NCBI RefSeq assembly: GCF_001401755.1
Contig: NZ_AVQK01000023.1
Coordinates: 94,302-158,301 of the forward strand
DNA: 64,000 nucleotides
Direction of reading: 5' to 3'
Source of the DNA: Aquimarina longa SW024
GTDB taxonomy: Bacteria > Bacteroidota > Bacteroidia > Flavobacteriales > Flavobacteriaceae
In this document: in pieces, positions 21,999-30,991 of the stretch
How positions within the stretch are numbered: position 1 is the stretch's first letter
How the letters are laid out: each line of letters opens with the position of its first letter
Program-made: the position numbers and the translations under genes
Notes under the pieces: model-generated
Told to the model about the DNA's origin: nothing
The model's input: the letters and a program-made list of their open reading frames with translations, nothing else
The model's database searches: none

Positions 21999-23834
21999 CT
22001 AAAATAATTTACTTTTTTCTGAACTATTTATCCGTACTGACTTAGTACTCTGCATGGTCATATTTTCTTCTGCACTAAAGAGTGATATTTCTTTTGCATA
22101 CTCATCAGAGATATTGGATTGCCTACTAAAATTAGTGTCGATAATATCTTGACGATTATTTGATGTTTCTCTCATATCTCCAGAGGCGCTTAATAACATA
22201 TCTTTATTAGCTACTATAGAGATATTTTCTCCTGCTCCCTGAGCCATCATTTCTCCTGCACTGATATTAATATTTTTACCGGCTGTCATGGTAATATTTT
22301 CTCCTGCAGTGATATTAATGTCTTTTAATGCATTGATACTTATGGTTTCTCCTGCGGTATCTATAACGATATGATTTCCTTTTTTATCGGTTATGGTGAT
22401 TCTTTCGGAATTACGAATATCATTAAACTCTAATGTATGTCCACTTCTGGTACGAATTGCCTTGATATCATTGTTTTGTGTTCTCCAATTACTTGGTTTT
22501 TTAGTACCATTGTATAAAGCTCCTAGTACATATGGATGCTCTGCATTTCCATTTTCAAATCCTACTAAAACCTCTTCTCCTAGCTCTGGGATAAAATGAA
22601 ATCCTTTCTCTCCTCCTGCATGTGGGGTAACTATTCGTATCCATGGTGTCATCCCACCCATAGGTTTTTGCCAAGGAAATTGTACTCTAATTCTACCCAT
22701 TGAATTAGGGTCTGAGTTTTCTACTACAGTTGCTACTTGTGTATCACTTTTTGGATATGCATGTATATTGGCATTAGGATATATATTACCTTCTGCAGTT
22801 ACGGCTTCAAATTTATTTTGATATTCTCCATTCTCTGTATTGGTATGGATTACTTTAATAACTCTATAAACTCCATAGTCTGTTGCATCTCCTCTAATGG
22901 CAATTGTTCCTCCTATACATACTCCTGGATTGTCACTAACTCCTGCAATAACCACTTGTTTGATATCTGTAGCTTTTTTTTGTTGTTCTACATGAGAGTC
23001 TAATCGTCGTCTCAGGTTTGGATCATTATAAGAGTTTACATAAACATTTGTCTCTTTGGCAAAAATCTCAGTACTTTTTTTACTTACAAAACTATTAAAC
23101 CCGTTTAGATCAGAGTTTACTTGTGATGTAGCTGCATTATAGTGTTCATCTATAAGGTAATCATTCGTAAAATAGTTATAATGATTGGATGAAGGTTTTA
23201 AATTCATCGAGAATTGCTGCAAGTCATGACCATATATAAGAGGGATAGGGTCGTTATTCTCTGGGGTTCCAAAAACTAATGCTTTTCCATCATAATAAAA
23301 CCATTGCCCATATTGTGCTGCTAATCGACTGGCATATCTAAAAGAGCTTTCATTAGCTTGTACACTATAATGTATCGTATCAGAATAATTAGGAGTAAAT
23401 TTAGTCTCTAATTTTGATCGATCATATCCCTGAAAGTTTTTTTCTAAAATCTCTGTAAGATTGATATCACTATGAGACTCATAATGTGGTCCATCATCTG
23501 TAATGATACTACAACTATATCCCTGGATTACAACGATATCACCATCTTGTGCATGAAATCCTTTTAGATTATTAACATTAGTTACAACTCCTTTAAACTC
23601 TAGCTGCTTATATCTAGACAAATTAACAATAGAAGAGACTTGTATTATTAATGTTTCTCCAAGAAAGTTTCGTGTTTCTGAAGCTAATTCTCCTATCAAT
23701 GCTTCTAAAGCATCCATACGACATATTAGTTTGAAAGAATGATGTGCATCTATATTTTGCTCTAGAGTAAACTCTTTAAAAGTCTTAATAAGCTTGCCTC
23801 CTATAAAAATCTGTGTATTGGTTTGTAATGCCAT
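21999..23834 (-). CDS. vgrG: VgrG/TssI type VI secretion spike protein
   Basis: The 611-aa product (start ATG at 23834, MALQTNTQIFIGGK; an ATG at 23870 would add 12 residues of no spike character) is a VgrG. It has an N-terminal gp27-like part (LEQNIDAHHSFKLICRMD, then QGYSCSII and YGQWFYYDGKALVFG). A gp5 OB-fold follows (VATVVENSDPNSMGRIRVQF, then KGFHFIPELGEEVLVGFENG). A C-terminal beta-helix repeat region comes last (INITAGENITMTAGKNINIS). It should trimerise and be propelled through the T6SS. It is first in the island, and no other T6SS structural gene is in the window. Confidence 0.95.
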   Translation of the reverse strand: MALQTNTQIFIGGKLIKTFKEFTLEQNIDAHHSFKLICRMDALEALIGELASETRNFLGETLIIQVSSIVNLSRYKQLEFKGVVTNVNNLKGFHAQDGDIVVIQGYSCSIITDDGPHYESHSDINLTEILEKNFQGYDRSKLETKFTPNYSDTIHYSVQANESSFRYASRLAAQYGQWFYYDGKALVFGTPENNDPIPLIYGHDLQQFSMNLKPSSNHYNYFTNDYLIDEHYNAATSQVNSDLNGFNSFVSKKSTEIFAKETNVYVNSYNDPNLRRRLDSHVEQQKKATDIKQVVIAGVSDNPGVCIGGTIAIRGDATDYGVYRVIKVIHTNTENGEYQNKFEAVTAEGNIYPNANIHAYPKSDTQVATVVENSDPNSMGRIRVQFPWQKPMGGMTPWIRIVTPHAGGEKGFHFIPELGEEVLVGFENGNAEHPYVLGALYNGTKKPSNWRTQNNDIKAIRTRSGHTLEFNDIRNSERITITDKKGNHIVIDTAGETISINALKDINITAGENITMTAGKNINISAGEMMAQGAGENISIVANKDMLLSASGDMRETSNNRQDIIDTNFSRQSNISDEYAKEISLFSAEENMTMQSTKSVRINSSEKSKLF

Positions 23835-24304
23835 AGTATTGTATTGGTTAGCGTGTAAAATATCGATCATAAAAGAACGAAAAAATACGCCTTTATATTT
23901 AGTAATATATGATAAATTATTGTTAAACCGTAATACGCTTCTTCTTATAAGCTCCTCTTATTAAAGCAACTACTAATCTCCTAATTATCTATATTACTAA
24001 AGCGCTAATGCTTCTTATATGACTTAAAATATATTTACTACTCAAAAATAATACTATAATTAATCTCTAAATACACCGTATTCAGTGAAAAAATAGTTTT
24101 TATAAATCAATACTATAAAAAAACCCGATAAGTTAACTTATCGGGCTTACAAATAGAGAATGGGGGACATTAAGGACAATTTGTTATCAATCAAATCTTA
24201 TATATCTGTCACTTAATTTTCACTATTTGCTAAAATGTATACTATCCTAAAAATGAATATGGCACTAAATAAATTTACAAACTAGGTACTCATTTTAAGG
24301 CTAT
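23835..24304. other. Gene-free stretch upstream of vgrG
   Basis: This AT-rich stretch between vgrG and the DUF6438 gene presumably holds the vgrG-island promoter. I find no convincing TAnnTTTG element, tRNA or ORF. It contains the terminator at 24117-24145. Short repeats such as GCTTCTTCTTATAAG and GCTTCTTATATGAC near 23938 and 24008 are noted without a function. Confidence 0.4.
24117..24145 (-). terminator. Rho-independent terminator, minus strand
   Basis: A perfect 22-nt palindrome (24124-24145, CCCGATAAGTT and its complement) is preceded on the plus strand by seven A's (24117-24123), i.e. followed by a U-run on the minus-strand RNA. It lies about 160 bp downstream of the DUF6438 gene stop and would isolate vgrG from transcription arriving from the right. 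Confidence 0.85.
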
Positions 24305-24754
24305 TTAATTTTTATCATAATATGTATGATCTGATATAATCTTATCTAATATGCGCGCTATTTTTGCATCAATTTTTTTTACAAAATCATTAACCTCTAT
24401 AGAATAATATTTATATATTCCTTTACTAAATTGTAAGGTAGTTATTGATTTATCTAATACCCTTTTAAAGGGTAGTTTCTTATAGGGTTCTTTATATAAC
24501 ATTGTTTTTAATTCCATAAGCTCTTCTGCATTCAATCTACTTTTAACAATTCCTTTAATAGCTACATTATCTATCCCTGAATAAGACATGGAACCATCTT
24601 CATAAATCCATAAATCATAAACCGGACAAGTCGTGCGACAAGAGCTTTTTGAATAATACACCAGAACGTCATCTTTTAAAGAAGTAGTCTTAGAGGCTTG
24701 TTTACATTTACAAGAAGTGTTTAATAATATACATACTATTATTAAATATTTCAT
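24305..24754 (-). CDS. DUF6438 domain lipoprotein
   Basis: The 149-aa product has a lipoprotein signal (IVCILLNTSC, Cys-15) and a mature domain matching DUF6438 by memory: VYYSKSSCRTTCPVYDLWIY followed by EDGSMSYSGI, then helices with NAEELMELKTMLY and a final IARILDKII. The C...CPxY pair is the most characteristic point. Function unknown. It follows the metallopeptidase-like gene by 59 bp on the same strand and may share its promoter. Confidence 0.75.
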   Translation of the reverse strand: MKYLIIVCILLNTSCKCKQASKTTSLKDDVLVYYSKSSCRTTCPVYDLWIYEDGSMSYSGIDNVAIKGIVKSRLNAEELMELKTMLYKEPYKKLPFKRVLDKSITTLQFSKGIYKYYSIEVNDFVKKIDAKIARILDKIISDHTYYDKN

Positions 24755-24813
24755 ATGTTCATATTTTATGATTTCTAAACGAGTATTTTACTAGTTATAA
24801 ACTTTTTATAAAC

Positions 24814-25794
24814 TTAATCTCCATGAGAAAGGCAGCTTTTTTTATTTCTATTTGCAAAAACATGTGTGTTTTTTAATGTTCCTAAAACTGATAAAGATCT
24901 CTTACTCTTTTTTGTAATATTCTTTCTAATATGATTTCTAAATTTTATCATTTCTTTATCATCATACATTATCTTTATTTTTTGCTCTACTCTATTATTT
25001 ACGTTTACTTTTACTCCCCCTGATCTGATTACAAACTCAGTAAAGACTTCTGCTATATCTTCTCCTGGATTGGTAGATGCATACGGGGTCACATATCGTT
25101 CTTTATATTTATTATAAAAATTCATTTTTGCAGTTTCACTATTCGAACCTTTGAATTCTCCCCATATATCTGCCCAATGATTTTGATATAATATATTGAT
25201 GTTAGATTTTTTTCTTGAACACCCTTCTCCTGTAAAAAAATTAGTACACTCATCTTCTGATATAGTAGAGTTTACCTGTGCTTTTTCTAGGGTAATAATA
25301 TGTCCTAATTCGTGTATAATAGTATATGTTATTTCACCACCACTGTCAAAGATTCCATTATAATAAGCATCATCTACAGCTATCCCCATTTGCCATTTTG
25401 ATAAATCATTGCTATTGGACACTACATACCCTGCACTATCGCCATTACCAAAATAAATCATAAACTCGCTCATCTTAGATCTATACTCTATTGGAACAAT
25501 CTTTTTTACCAAATTCCATACCTGTTGATGCTTTTTAGTATCTTTTTGGAACTCTAAAAATTTCCCTTTTACTTTAAAATCTTTTTCTTTTATAATATGA
25601 TCTCCATCAACTTTATATAGAGTTATAAATTTTTCTTCTTTTTTAACTATACCTCCATCTACATCCGTGTTTTGCTCTGATACAGGTATAATTGCATCAT
25701 CATCTTTTTTACATGATTGAATAGAAATCATTACAATCCCTAAAAAAATGATTATTACACAATTTAATATCCTTAGCTTTTTCGTTATACTCAT
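24814..25794 (-). CDS. Putative zinc metallopeptidase lipoprotein
   Basis: I choose the ATG at 25794 (MSITKKLRIL) because it leads straight into the signal and lipobox (VMISIQSC, Cys-31) followed by KKDDD; an ATG at 25833 only prepends 13 residues. The 326-aa product contains the zincin motif IIHELGHIITLE (HExxH). Further on, GEDIAEVFTEFVI supplies acidic residues that could be the third ligand. DEC...GEGC cysteines lie between. No close family recalled; it resembles the putative zinc-binding lipoproteins common in Bacteroidota. It is probably anchored in the outer membrane. Nearest upstream gene is the diverging sigma factor. Confidence 0.72.
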   Translation of the reverse strand: MSITKKLRILNCVIIIFLGIVMISIQSCKKDDDAIIPVSEQNTDVDGGIVKKEEKFITLYKVDGDHIIKEKDFKVKGKFLEFQKDTKKHQQVWNLVKKIVPIEYRSKMSEFMIYFGNGDSAGYVVSNSNDLSKWQMGIAVDDAYYNGIFDSGGEITYTIIHELGHIITLEKAQVNSTISEDECTNFFTGEGCSRKKSNINILYQNHWADIWGEFKGSNSETAKMNFYNKYKERYVTPYASTNPGEDIAEVFTEFVIRSGGVKVNVNNRVEQKIKIMYDDKEMIKFRNHIRKNITKKSKRSLSVLGTLKNTHVFANRNKKSCLSHGD

Positions 25795-26085
25795 ATCCAA
25801 TTCTTTTTTCACAAACAACAAGTTGTTTAGCAAACACCCTATTATTTATTTTCTTTTTTTTAATATCATTTAAATATTTTTTAGAAAAAATATAGGGTAA
25901 ATGGCTTCTTTACTGTTGTTATTACAAATGGATATAGTACCCCTAAAAAAGATTAAAAAATGAATACTATCTTAGTATAGAAATGGCTTTAGCTTTTCAA
26001 CATTAAGACACTGTAAAACAATAAATTAAAAAAATATTATTTAAATTTATTTAAATATCTTAGTTTAAAAAATGTAAGCTCTCAT

Positions 26086-26607
26086 ATGATGACTGAAAAA
26101 CAAAAATCTATTTGTGATGAAAAAACTTTTAAAATAATTTTTGATAACCATTCTGAAGTAATTACTAATTTCATTTACTATAAATGTGGAGATCTTAAAC
26201 AAGCAGAAGATATCACTCAGGATGCATTTGTAAAACTTTGGAAAAATTGCAGAAAAGTACTTTTTGAAAAAGCGAAGTCTTTTTTAATGAAAGTAGCTCA
26301 AAATGCTTTTTTTAATGAGTTAAATCATAAAAAAGTAATTTTAAAATATAATCAGCAAAGCTTTTCTTCTATACAATATGAGTATAGCCCTCATTTTTTA
26401 TTAGAAGAAAAAGAGTTTATGATAAAATTACAACATAGTATTGCTGAGCTTCCTCAAAAACAACGAGAAGTTTTCTTACTAAGTAGAAAAGACAAAAAAA
26501 CCTATAAGGAAATTGCAGAAATTATAGGATTGACACAAAAAGCAGTAGAACGAAGAATGCATTTAGCATTACTAGAATTAAGAGAAAAATTAGGGCGAGC
26601 AATATAA
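26086..26607 (+). CDS. ECF RNA polymerase sigma factor (FecI-like)
   Basis: The 173-aa product has sigma-70 region 2 (YKCGDLKQAEDITQDAFVKL, then WKN at about 38-60) and region 4 with its helix-turn-helix (ELPQKQREVFLLSRKDKKTY, then KEIAEIIGLTQKAVERRM). It starts MMTEKQ and either Met could initiate. The gene is 12 bp upstream of the FecR anti-sigma gene, and the TonB receptor follows directly, the standard cell-surface-signalling cassette of Bacteroidota. Binding of a ligand to the receptor is expected to free this factor to transcribe the receptor operon. The ligand is not evident. Confidence 0.92.
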   Translation: MMTEKQKSICDEKTFKIIFDNHSEVITNFIYYKCGDLKQAEDITQDAFVKLWKNCRKVLFEKAKSFLMKVAQNAFFNELNHKKVILKYNQQSFSSIQYEYSPHFLLEEKEFMIKLQHSIAELPQKQREVFLLSRKDKKTYKEIAEIIGLTQKAVERRMHLALLELREKLGRAI

Positions 26608-26619
26608 TATAAAACCAAA

Positions 26620-27528
26620 ATGGAAGATTTAAATAATACAGATGATTTTTTAGCCAAATGGGCTAGTGGAGAATTATCAGAACAAGAAATGAATACTTTT
26701 AGACAGTCTAAGGACTACATCTTATATGAAACTATTCTGGAAGGAACAAAATTACTAGATGTACCTAAAGTTGACAATGAACGACTTTTTGAGCGTATCC
26801 ATGAAGATGTAATTAAAAATAAAAAAGTAATCCCTATGATTCCTAAATGGCTATATGCTGTTGCTGCAAGTATTGCACTAATCATAGGGTCTACTTTCTT
26901 TTTTAATCAGAATACTACTTACCAATCAGGGTTTGGTGAACAGCTTACTATAATACTTCCTGATGGTTCTGAAACAATACTTAATGCTAAATCAAAATTG
27001 TATTATAAAAAAAGTAATTGGAAAAATTCTGAACGAACTGTATTTTTAGAAGGAGAGGCCTTCTTTAAGGTAAAGAAAGGAAGTACGTTTTCTGTAAAAT
27101 CAAAAGATAGAACTGTCTCTGTATTAGGCACTCAGTTTAATGTTAATGCCAATCATGATTTTTTTGAAGTAATTTGTTATGAAGGAAAAGTTAAAGTAGC
27201 AAATACTACTATTTCAAAAATAATTACCAAAGGAGAAGCTGTAAGAAATATCAATTCTTCTTTTGAAGAATGGAAACTAAATGATACTGTTCCTTCTTGG
27301 ACTATTGGAGAGAGTAGTTTTACCAATACTCCTTTAGAACAAGTGATTACTGCTCTAGAAAATCAATATCAGATTACTATTAATAGTCAGTATATCGATA
27401 CCAATCAGCGATATAGTGGAGGGTTTACACATACTAATTTAAAAAATGCTTTACAAACTATTTTTGATGCTATGAATATTAAATTTAATTTTACCGATAA
27501 AAATACAATAGAATTATCTGTAAAATAA
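26620..27528 (+). CDS. FecR-family anti-sigma factor
   Basis: The 302-aa product has an N-terminal cytoplasmic anti-sigma region (FLAKWASGELSEQEMNTFRQ), one transmembrane helix (about 80-100, LYAVAASIALIIGSTFFF), and a periplasmic FecR domain (TIILPDGSETILNAKSKLYY, then FLEGEAFFKVKKGSTFSV and VLGTQFNVNA). The last 80 or so residues form a DUF4974-type region (NTPLEQVITALENQYQITI). It is expected to hold the preceding sigma factor until its partner receptor signals. It abuts the receptor gene with no gap (stop at 27526-27528, next ATG at 27529). Confidence 0.92.
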   Translation: MEDLNNTDDFLAKWASGELSEQEMNTFRQSKDYILYETILEGTKLLDVPKVDNERLFERIHEDVIKNKKVIPMIPKWLYAVAASIALIIGSTFFFNQNTTYQSGFGEQLTIILPDGSETILNAKSKLYYKKSNWKNSERTVFLEGEAFFKVKKGSTFSVKSKDRTVSVLGTQFNVNANHDFFEVICYEGKVKVANTTISKIITKGEAVRNINSSFEEWKLNDTVPSWTIGESSFTNTPLEQVITALENQYQITINSQYIDTNQRYSGGFTHTNLKNALQTIFDAMNIKFNFTDKNTIELSVK

Positions 27529-30090
27529 ATGAAATACGTATTACTACTACTTGTTTTCTTTTTTTTTCTGAGCGTTAACGCTCAGAAAAAAAAAGAAAAC
27601 ATTCATTATACCAATTTCTCATTAGATAATTTTCTAAATGAGTTAGAGTTATTATTTGATATAAAATTCTCATACAACACTACATCATTTAAAGAACTAT
27701 CTATATCAATAGAAAAGGATGCTGTTTCTCTAAAGGAAATCATAACTATATTATCAGATCGATATGCTATCCATTTTAAACAAATTGATGATCGCTATTA
27801 TGTAGTAAATTTTGATGATAAAATTTCTATTTGTGGCTATTTAATAGATGACAAATCTAATATTATCGAAGGAGCTAGCATCATTAATAAAATAAAAAAG
27901 ACAGGCACTCTATCTGATGAGAACGGCTCTTTTGTATTAATAGAAAACAGCATATCAGATACTATAACAATTTCTTATCTAGGATACAAAACAATTTCTT
28001 TTCCTATCAAGAATCTGGTTAAAAAAAAATGTGATACTTATACATTAAACCCAGAAGGATTTGTGCTAAATGAATTAGTCATAAAAGAATATTTAACTTC
28101 GGGAATCGTAAAAAACCGAGACGGATCAATTAAAATTAGACCTAATGATCAAAGTATTATTTCTGGCTTATCAGAACCCGATATTTTACAGAGCATCCAG
28201 CTTCTACCTGGTATAGAAAGCCCACAGGAAACTGCTTCTGGAATATATATAAGAGGAGGTACTCCTGATCAAAACTTAATTTTATGGGACGGTATTAAAA
28301 TGTATAATTCTGATCATTTTTTTGGGTTAATATCTGCTTTTAATCCTTATATAACAGAAGACATTACGATTTATAAAAATGGAACTCAACCTATCTATGG
28401 AGATCGAGTATCTGGAGTTATTGATATCAAAACAGATCAAAAGGTTCCAAAAGAGATATCTGGTGGAATAGGAGTTAATATGACCCATGCAGATGCCTAC
28501 TTAAAACTACCCCTTTCTGAAAAAACAGCTATTTTTTTATCTACCAGAAGATCAATAACAGATGTTATTGAAACGCCAACAATCAATACATATTCTGAAA
28601 GATCTTTTCAGAACACAAGTATTACCGAGAACCTATCTAATTTTGACCCTCGATTTATAGAAAGTAAAGAGCTATTTTACTTTACTGATGCAACTTTAAA
28701 ATTAATTACAAATCTTTCTGAGAAAGATAATATCTCCATATCTAATTTATTTACCCGAAATAAACTTAATTACTCTTTTAAAGATGTCGATTTTGCTGAT
28801 ATTTCTAGTGATGAATTAGCTATCAAAAATTTTGGAACAAATATCAAATGGAATCGTAAATGGAATTCTCGATTCTCTTCCGAAATGCAATTATCATTCT
28901 CTGAATATGATTTAAAATATAATGGAAGATATCTTTTTACTAATCAAGACCTAACTGTTGTAAAAAAGAATACAATTAAAGAACATGGATTATTATTTCA
29001 TTCTAACTGGGATATCGTTCCTCACATCACTTTTTCTAATGGGTATCAATTATATACTAATAATGTTTCTTACTATATAGAAAACAACGACGATATTTTT
29101 CTGGATACTCAGGGCTATCCCACTCATAGTCTATATTCTCAATTAGAATACAGCACTCCTAAAACATGGCTTATTAACTTTGGTGCAAGGGGGACATATT
29201 ACTCTGGATTACAATCTGTTTTTATCGAACCAAGACTTTATATAGAAAGAAAATTAGGCAACTATTTTAGAGTCAATGGATCGGTAGAAATCAAAAATCA
29301 ATCTATTAGCCAAATTATTGAATTTTCTACCTTCAGTTTTGGCTTAGAGAATCAAGTATGGCTTTTAGCTAAAGAACAAGAAATACCTTTATTAAGAAGT
29401 CATCAATATACAGCAGGAGGGTTATTTCATTCAAAAAACTTGGATATAGAGACAGATACTTATTATAGAAAAACAATAGGACTCACTTCTATAACTCGAG
29501 GTTTTGAATCGTCTGATTCTAATTTGTTTTATGAAGGAGAGAGTATATCTAAAGGGATTGATCTTTTAATCAAAAAGAAAATCAGAAAATATTCAACAGC
29601 ATTCGGATATTCATTTTCTGATACAGAATTTATGTTTGACACACTTAATCAAAGTAAAACTTTTAAAGGAAATAATAATATTACACATTCTATTTCTTGG
29701 TCGCATGCGTATCAATGGAAAAAAATTCAGTTTTCATTAGGATGGAAATACCATACAGGAATTCCATTTACTACTGCTACAGGGTTTTCTATCGAAGAGG
29801 ATGAAATTATAATTGACTATGAATCTACTAATACAATGAAACTACCTGATTATCATAGATTAGACTTTTCTGTTGTATATGATTTTAACTGGTCTGCAAA
29901 AAATGACAGAGTTAAAAGTCGTATAGGATTTTCTTTACTAAACATTTATAAGAGAAAAAATATATTAAACCGTAGTTATGCAGTATATGAAATAACAAAT
30001 ATAGATAATAGTATATCTTACGAATTAAGAGAAATCAATAGATATTCTCTAGGAGTAACTCCTAATATTAGTTTTAGAGTTAGTTTTTAA
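27529..30090 (+). CDS. TonB-dependent outer-membrane receptor with STN signalling domain
   Basis: The 853-aa product has a signal peptide (MKYVLLLLVFFFFLSVNA, cleaved before Gln-19). Next is an STN domain (about 27-85, FLNELELLFDIKFSYN), then a carboxypeptidase-regulatory-like domain (about 103-185, ICGYLIDDKSNIIEGA). A plug follows (about 205-310, LLPGIESPQETASGIYIRGG), then a 22-strand-barrel-like region. The STN domain talks to the FecR protein encoded just upstream. There is no SusD partner. Codons 9-24 are part of a 50-bp perfect palindrome. The ligand (siderophore, protein or oligomer) is unknown. Confidence 0.92.
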   Translation: MKYVLLLLVFFFFLSVNAQKKKENIHYTNFSLDNFLNELELLFDIKFSYNTTSFKELSISIEKDAVSLKEIITILSDRYAIHFKQIDDRYYVVNFDDKISICGYLIDDKSNIIEGASIINKIKKTGTLSDENGSFVLIENSISDTITISYLGYKTISFPIKNLVKKKCDTYTLNPEGFVLNELVIKEYLTSGIVKNRDGSIKIRPNDQSIISGLSEPDILQSIQLLPGIESPQETASGIYIRGGTPDQNLILWDGIKMYNSDHFFGLISAFNPYITEDITIYKNGTQPIYGDRVSGVIDIKTDQKVPKEISGGIGVNMTHADAYLKLPLSEKTAIFLSTRRSITDVIETPTINTYSERSFQNTSITENLSNFDPRFIESKELFYFTDATLKLITNLSEKDNISISNLFTRNKLNYSFKDVDFADISSDELAIKNFGTNIKWNRKWNSRFSSEMQLSFSEYDLKYNGRYLFTNQDLTVVKKNTIKEHGLLFHSNWDIVPHITFSNGYQLYTNNVSYYIENNDDIFLDTQGYPTHSLYSQLEYSTPKTWLINFGARGTYYSGLQSVFIEPRLYIERKLGNYFRVNGSVEIKNQSISQIIEFSTFSFGLENQVWLLAKEQEIPLLRSHQYTAGGLFHSKNLDIETDTYYRKTIGLTSITRGFESSDSNLFYEGESISKGIDLLIKKKIRKYSTAFGYSFSDTEFMFDTLNQSKTFKGNNNITHSISWSHAYQWKKIQFSLGWKYHTGIPFTTATGFSIEEDEIIIDYESTNTMKLPDYHRLDFSVVYDFNWSAKNDRVKSRIGFSLLNIYKRKNILNRSYAVYEITNIDNSISYELREINRYSLGVTPNISFRVSF
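27552..27601. repeat. 50-bp perfect palindrome inside the receptor signal-peptide codons
   Basis: Reading outward from the centre (27576/27577), both strands agree for 25 bases: the core is CTGAGCGTTAACGCTCAG, flanked by nine T's on the left and nine A's on the right, then C/G, four T/A and G/C. It spans codons for LVFFFFLSVNAQKKKEN. The poly-F and poly-K codons explain the T and A tracts. The 18-bp core and the outer match are not explained by protein sequence alone. In RNA it would make a 25-bp hairpin beginning 24 nt from the start codon. Confidence 0.9.
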
Positions 30091-30154
30091 ATACCACTAA
30101 ATTGTATCGAATTAAAAATCAAGTTTTTCGCCTAATCATTCTATATATATTAAT

Positions 30155-30520
30155 CTATATATCTACATATTTATCAACCGTTCGTTCGGTTTGCAGTTCT
30201 CCTGTATGCTTAGCGCTTTGTTTTTCAAAAAGCAATACATGCACTTCTTCATTATTCTTGGTAAAAGGACAATGTTCAACTCCCTTAGGAACAACGATAA
30301 GTTCACCCGGTTTAACAGATATTGTTTCATCTCTAAATTTCATGTACAGCGTGCCTTTTAGCACCTGAAACAATTCATCTTCATCATCATGTTTATGCCA
30401 AATAAAATCACCACAAAATTTAGCTAAGTATACTTGATTATCATCTACTGTAGCAATACGGTGCGGATGCCATTGTTTATCAAATTTTGATAATTTTTCA
30501 TTTATATTAATTGCTTCCAT
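30155..30520 (-). CDS. Single-domain cupin protein
   Basis: The 121-aa product is a small cupin: the metal-binding motif 1 is FIWHKHDDEDELFQVLKG (two His and a Glu) and motif 2 is VVPKGVEHCPFT (His). The N-terminus (INEKLSKFDKQWHPHRIATV) is typical of small flavobacterial cupins of unknown activity. No signal peptide. It lies 13 bp after the thioesterase gene on the same strand, so the two probably share a transcript. It converges with the TonB receptor gene with 64 bp between stops. Confidence 0.9.
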   Translation of the reverse strand: MEAININEKLSKFDKQWHPHRIATVDDNQVYLAKFCGDFIWHKHDDEDELFQVLKGTLYMKFRDETISVKPGELIVVPKGVEHCPFTKNNEEVHVLLFEKQSAKHTGELQTERTVDKYVDI

Positions 30521-30533
30521 AAAAATTAAATAT

Positions 30534-30929
30534 TCAATAAAACAAGGTACTTATTTCATCTGTAATCTTAGTAGGTCTTAACGTTTCTTTATATAACAAG
30601 CACCACATTGTTGTTGCAGTAACCAATACTTTTTGAGTAGTCTTATTTATTATTTTAGTGTGTCGCTCCGTTTTAACACCTTTACACTCCTCTATCCAAG
30701 TCTGGATGATAATCGTATCATTCTCTAAAGCCGGATAGTGATATTCGATATGATGACTAAGTGCAACCCAAACATATTTATTTCTTATAATATCATCAGT
30801 CTTAAACTTCCAATGTTTTATAGCAATATCCTGTACCCACTGTAGATATACTACATTATTTACATGATTCATATCATCAATTGCAGATTCTGGAACGGTG
30901 AATTGATCTTCAAAAACTTCAGGTTTCAT
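30534..30929 (-). CDS. 4HBT/hotdog-fold acyl-CoA thioesterase
   Basis: The start at 30929 (MKPEVFEDQFTVPESAIDDM) fits the family; an ATG at 30947 would add only MLIIIL. The 131-aa product has the hotdog signature DDMNHVNNVVYLQWVQDIAI, with the catalytic-type Asp and Asn, then TIIIQTWIEECKGVKTERHT. This is the YbgC/FadM-like thioesterase group, which releases free fatty acids or other acids from CoA. Length is normal. Its likely partner in transcription is the downstream cupin gene. Confidence 0.9.
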   Translation of the reverse strand: MKPEVFEDQFTVPESAIDDMNHVNNVVYLQWVQDIAIKHWKFKTDDIIRNKYVWVALSHHIEYHYPALENDTIIIQTWIEECKGVKTERHTKIINKTTQKVLVTATTMWCLLYKETLRPTKITDEISTLFY

Positions 30930-30991
30930 AAGTATTATAATTAACAAATAAAGCTACAACTATTTTTTTCATCAAAAAGATGATCATATCA

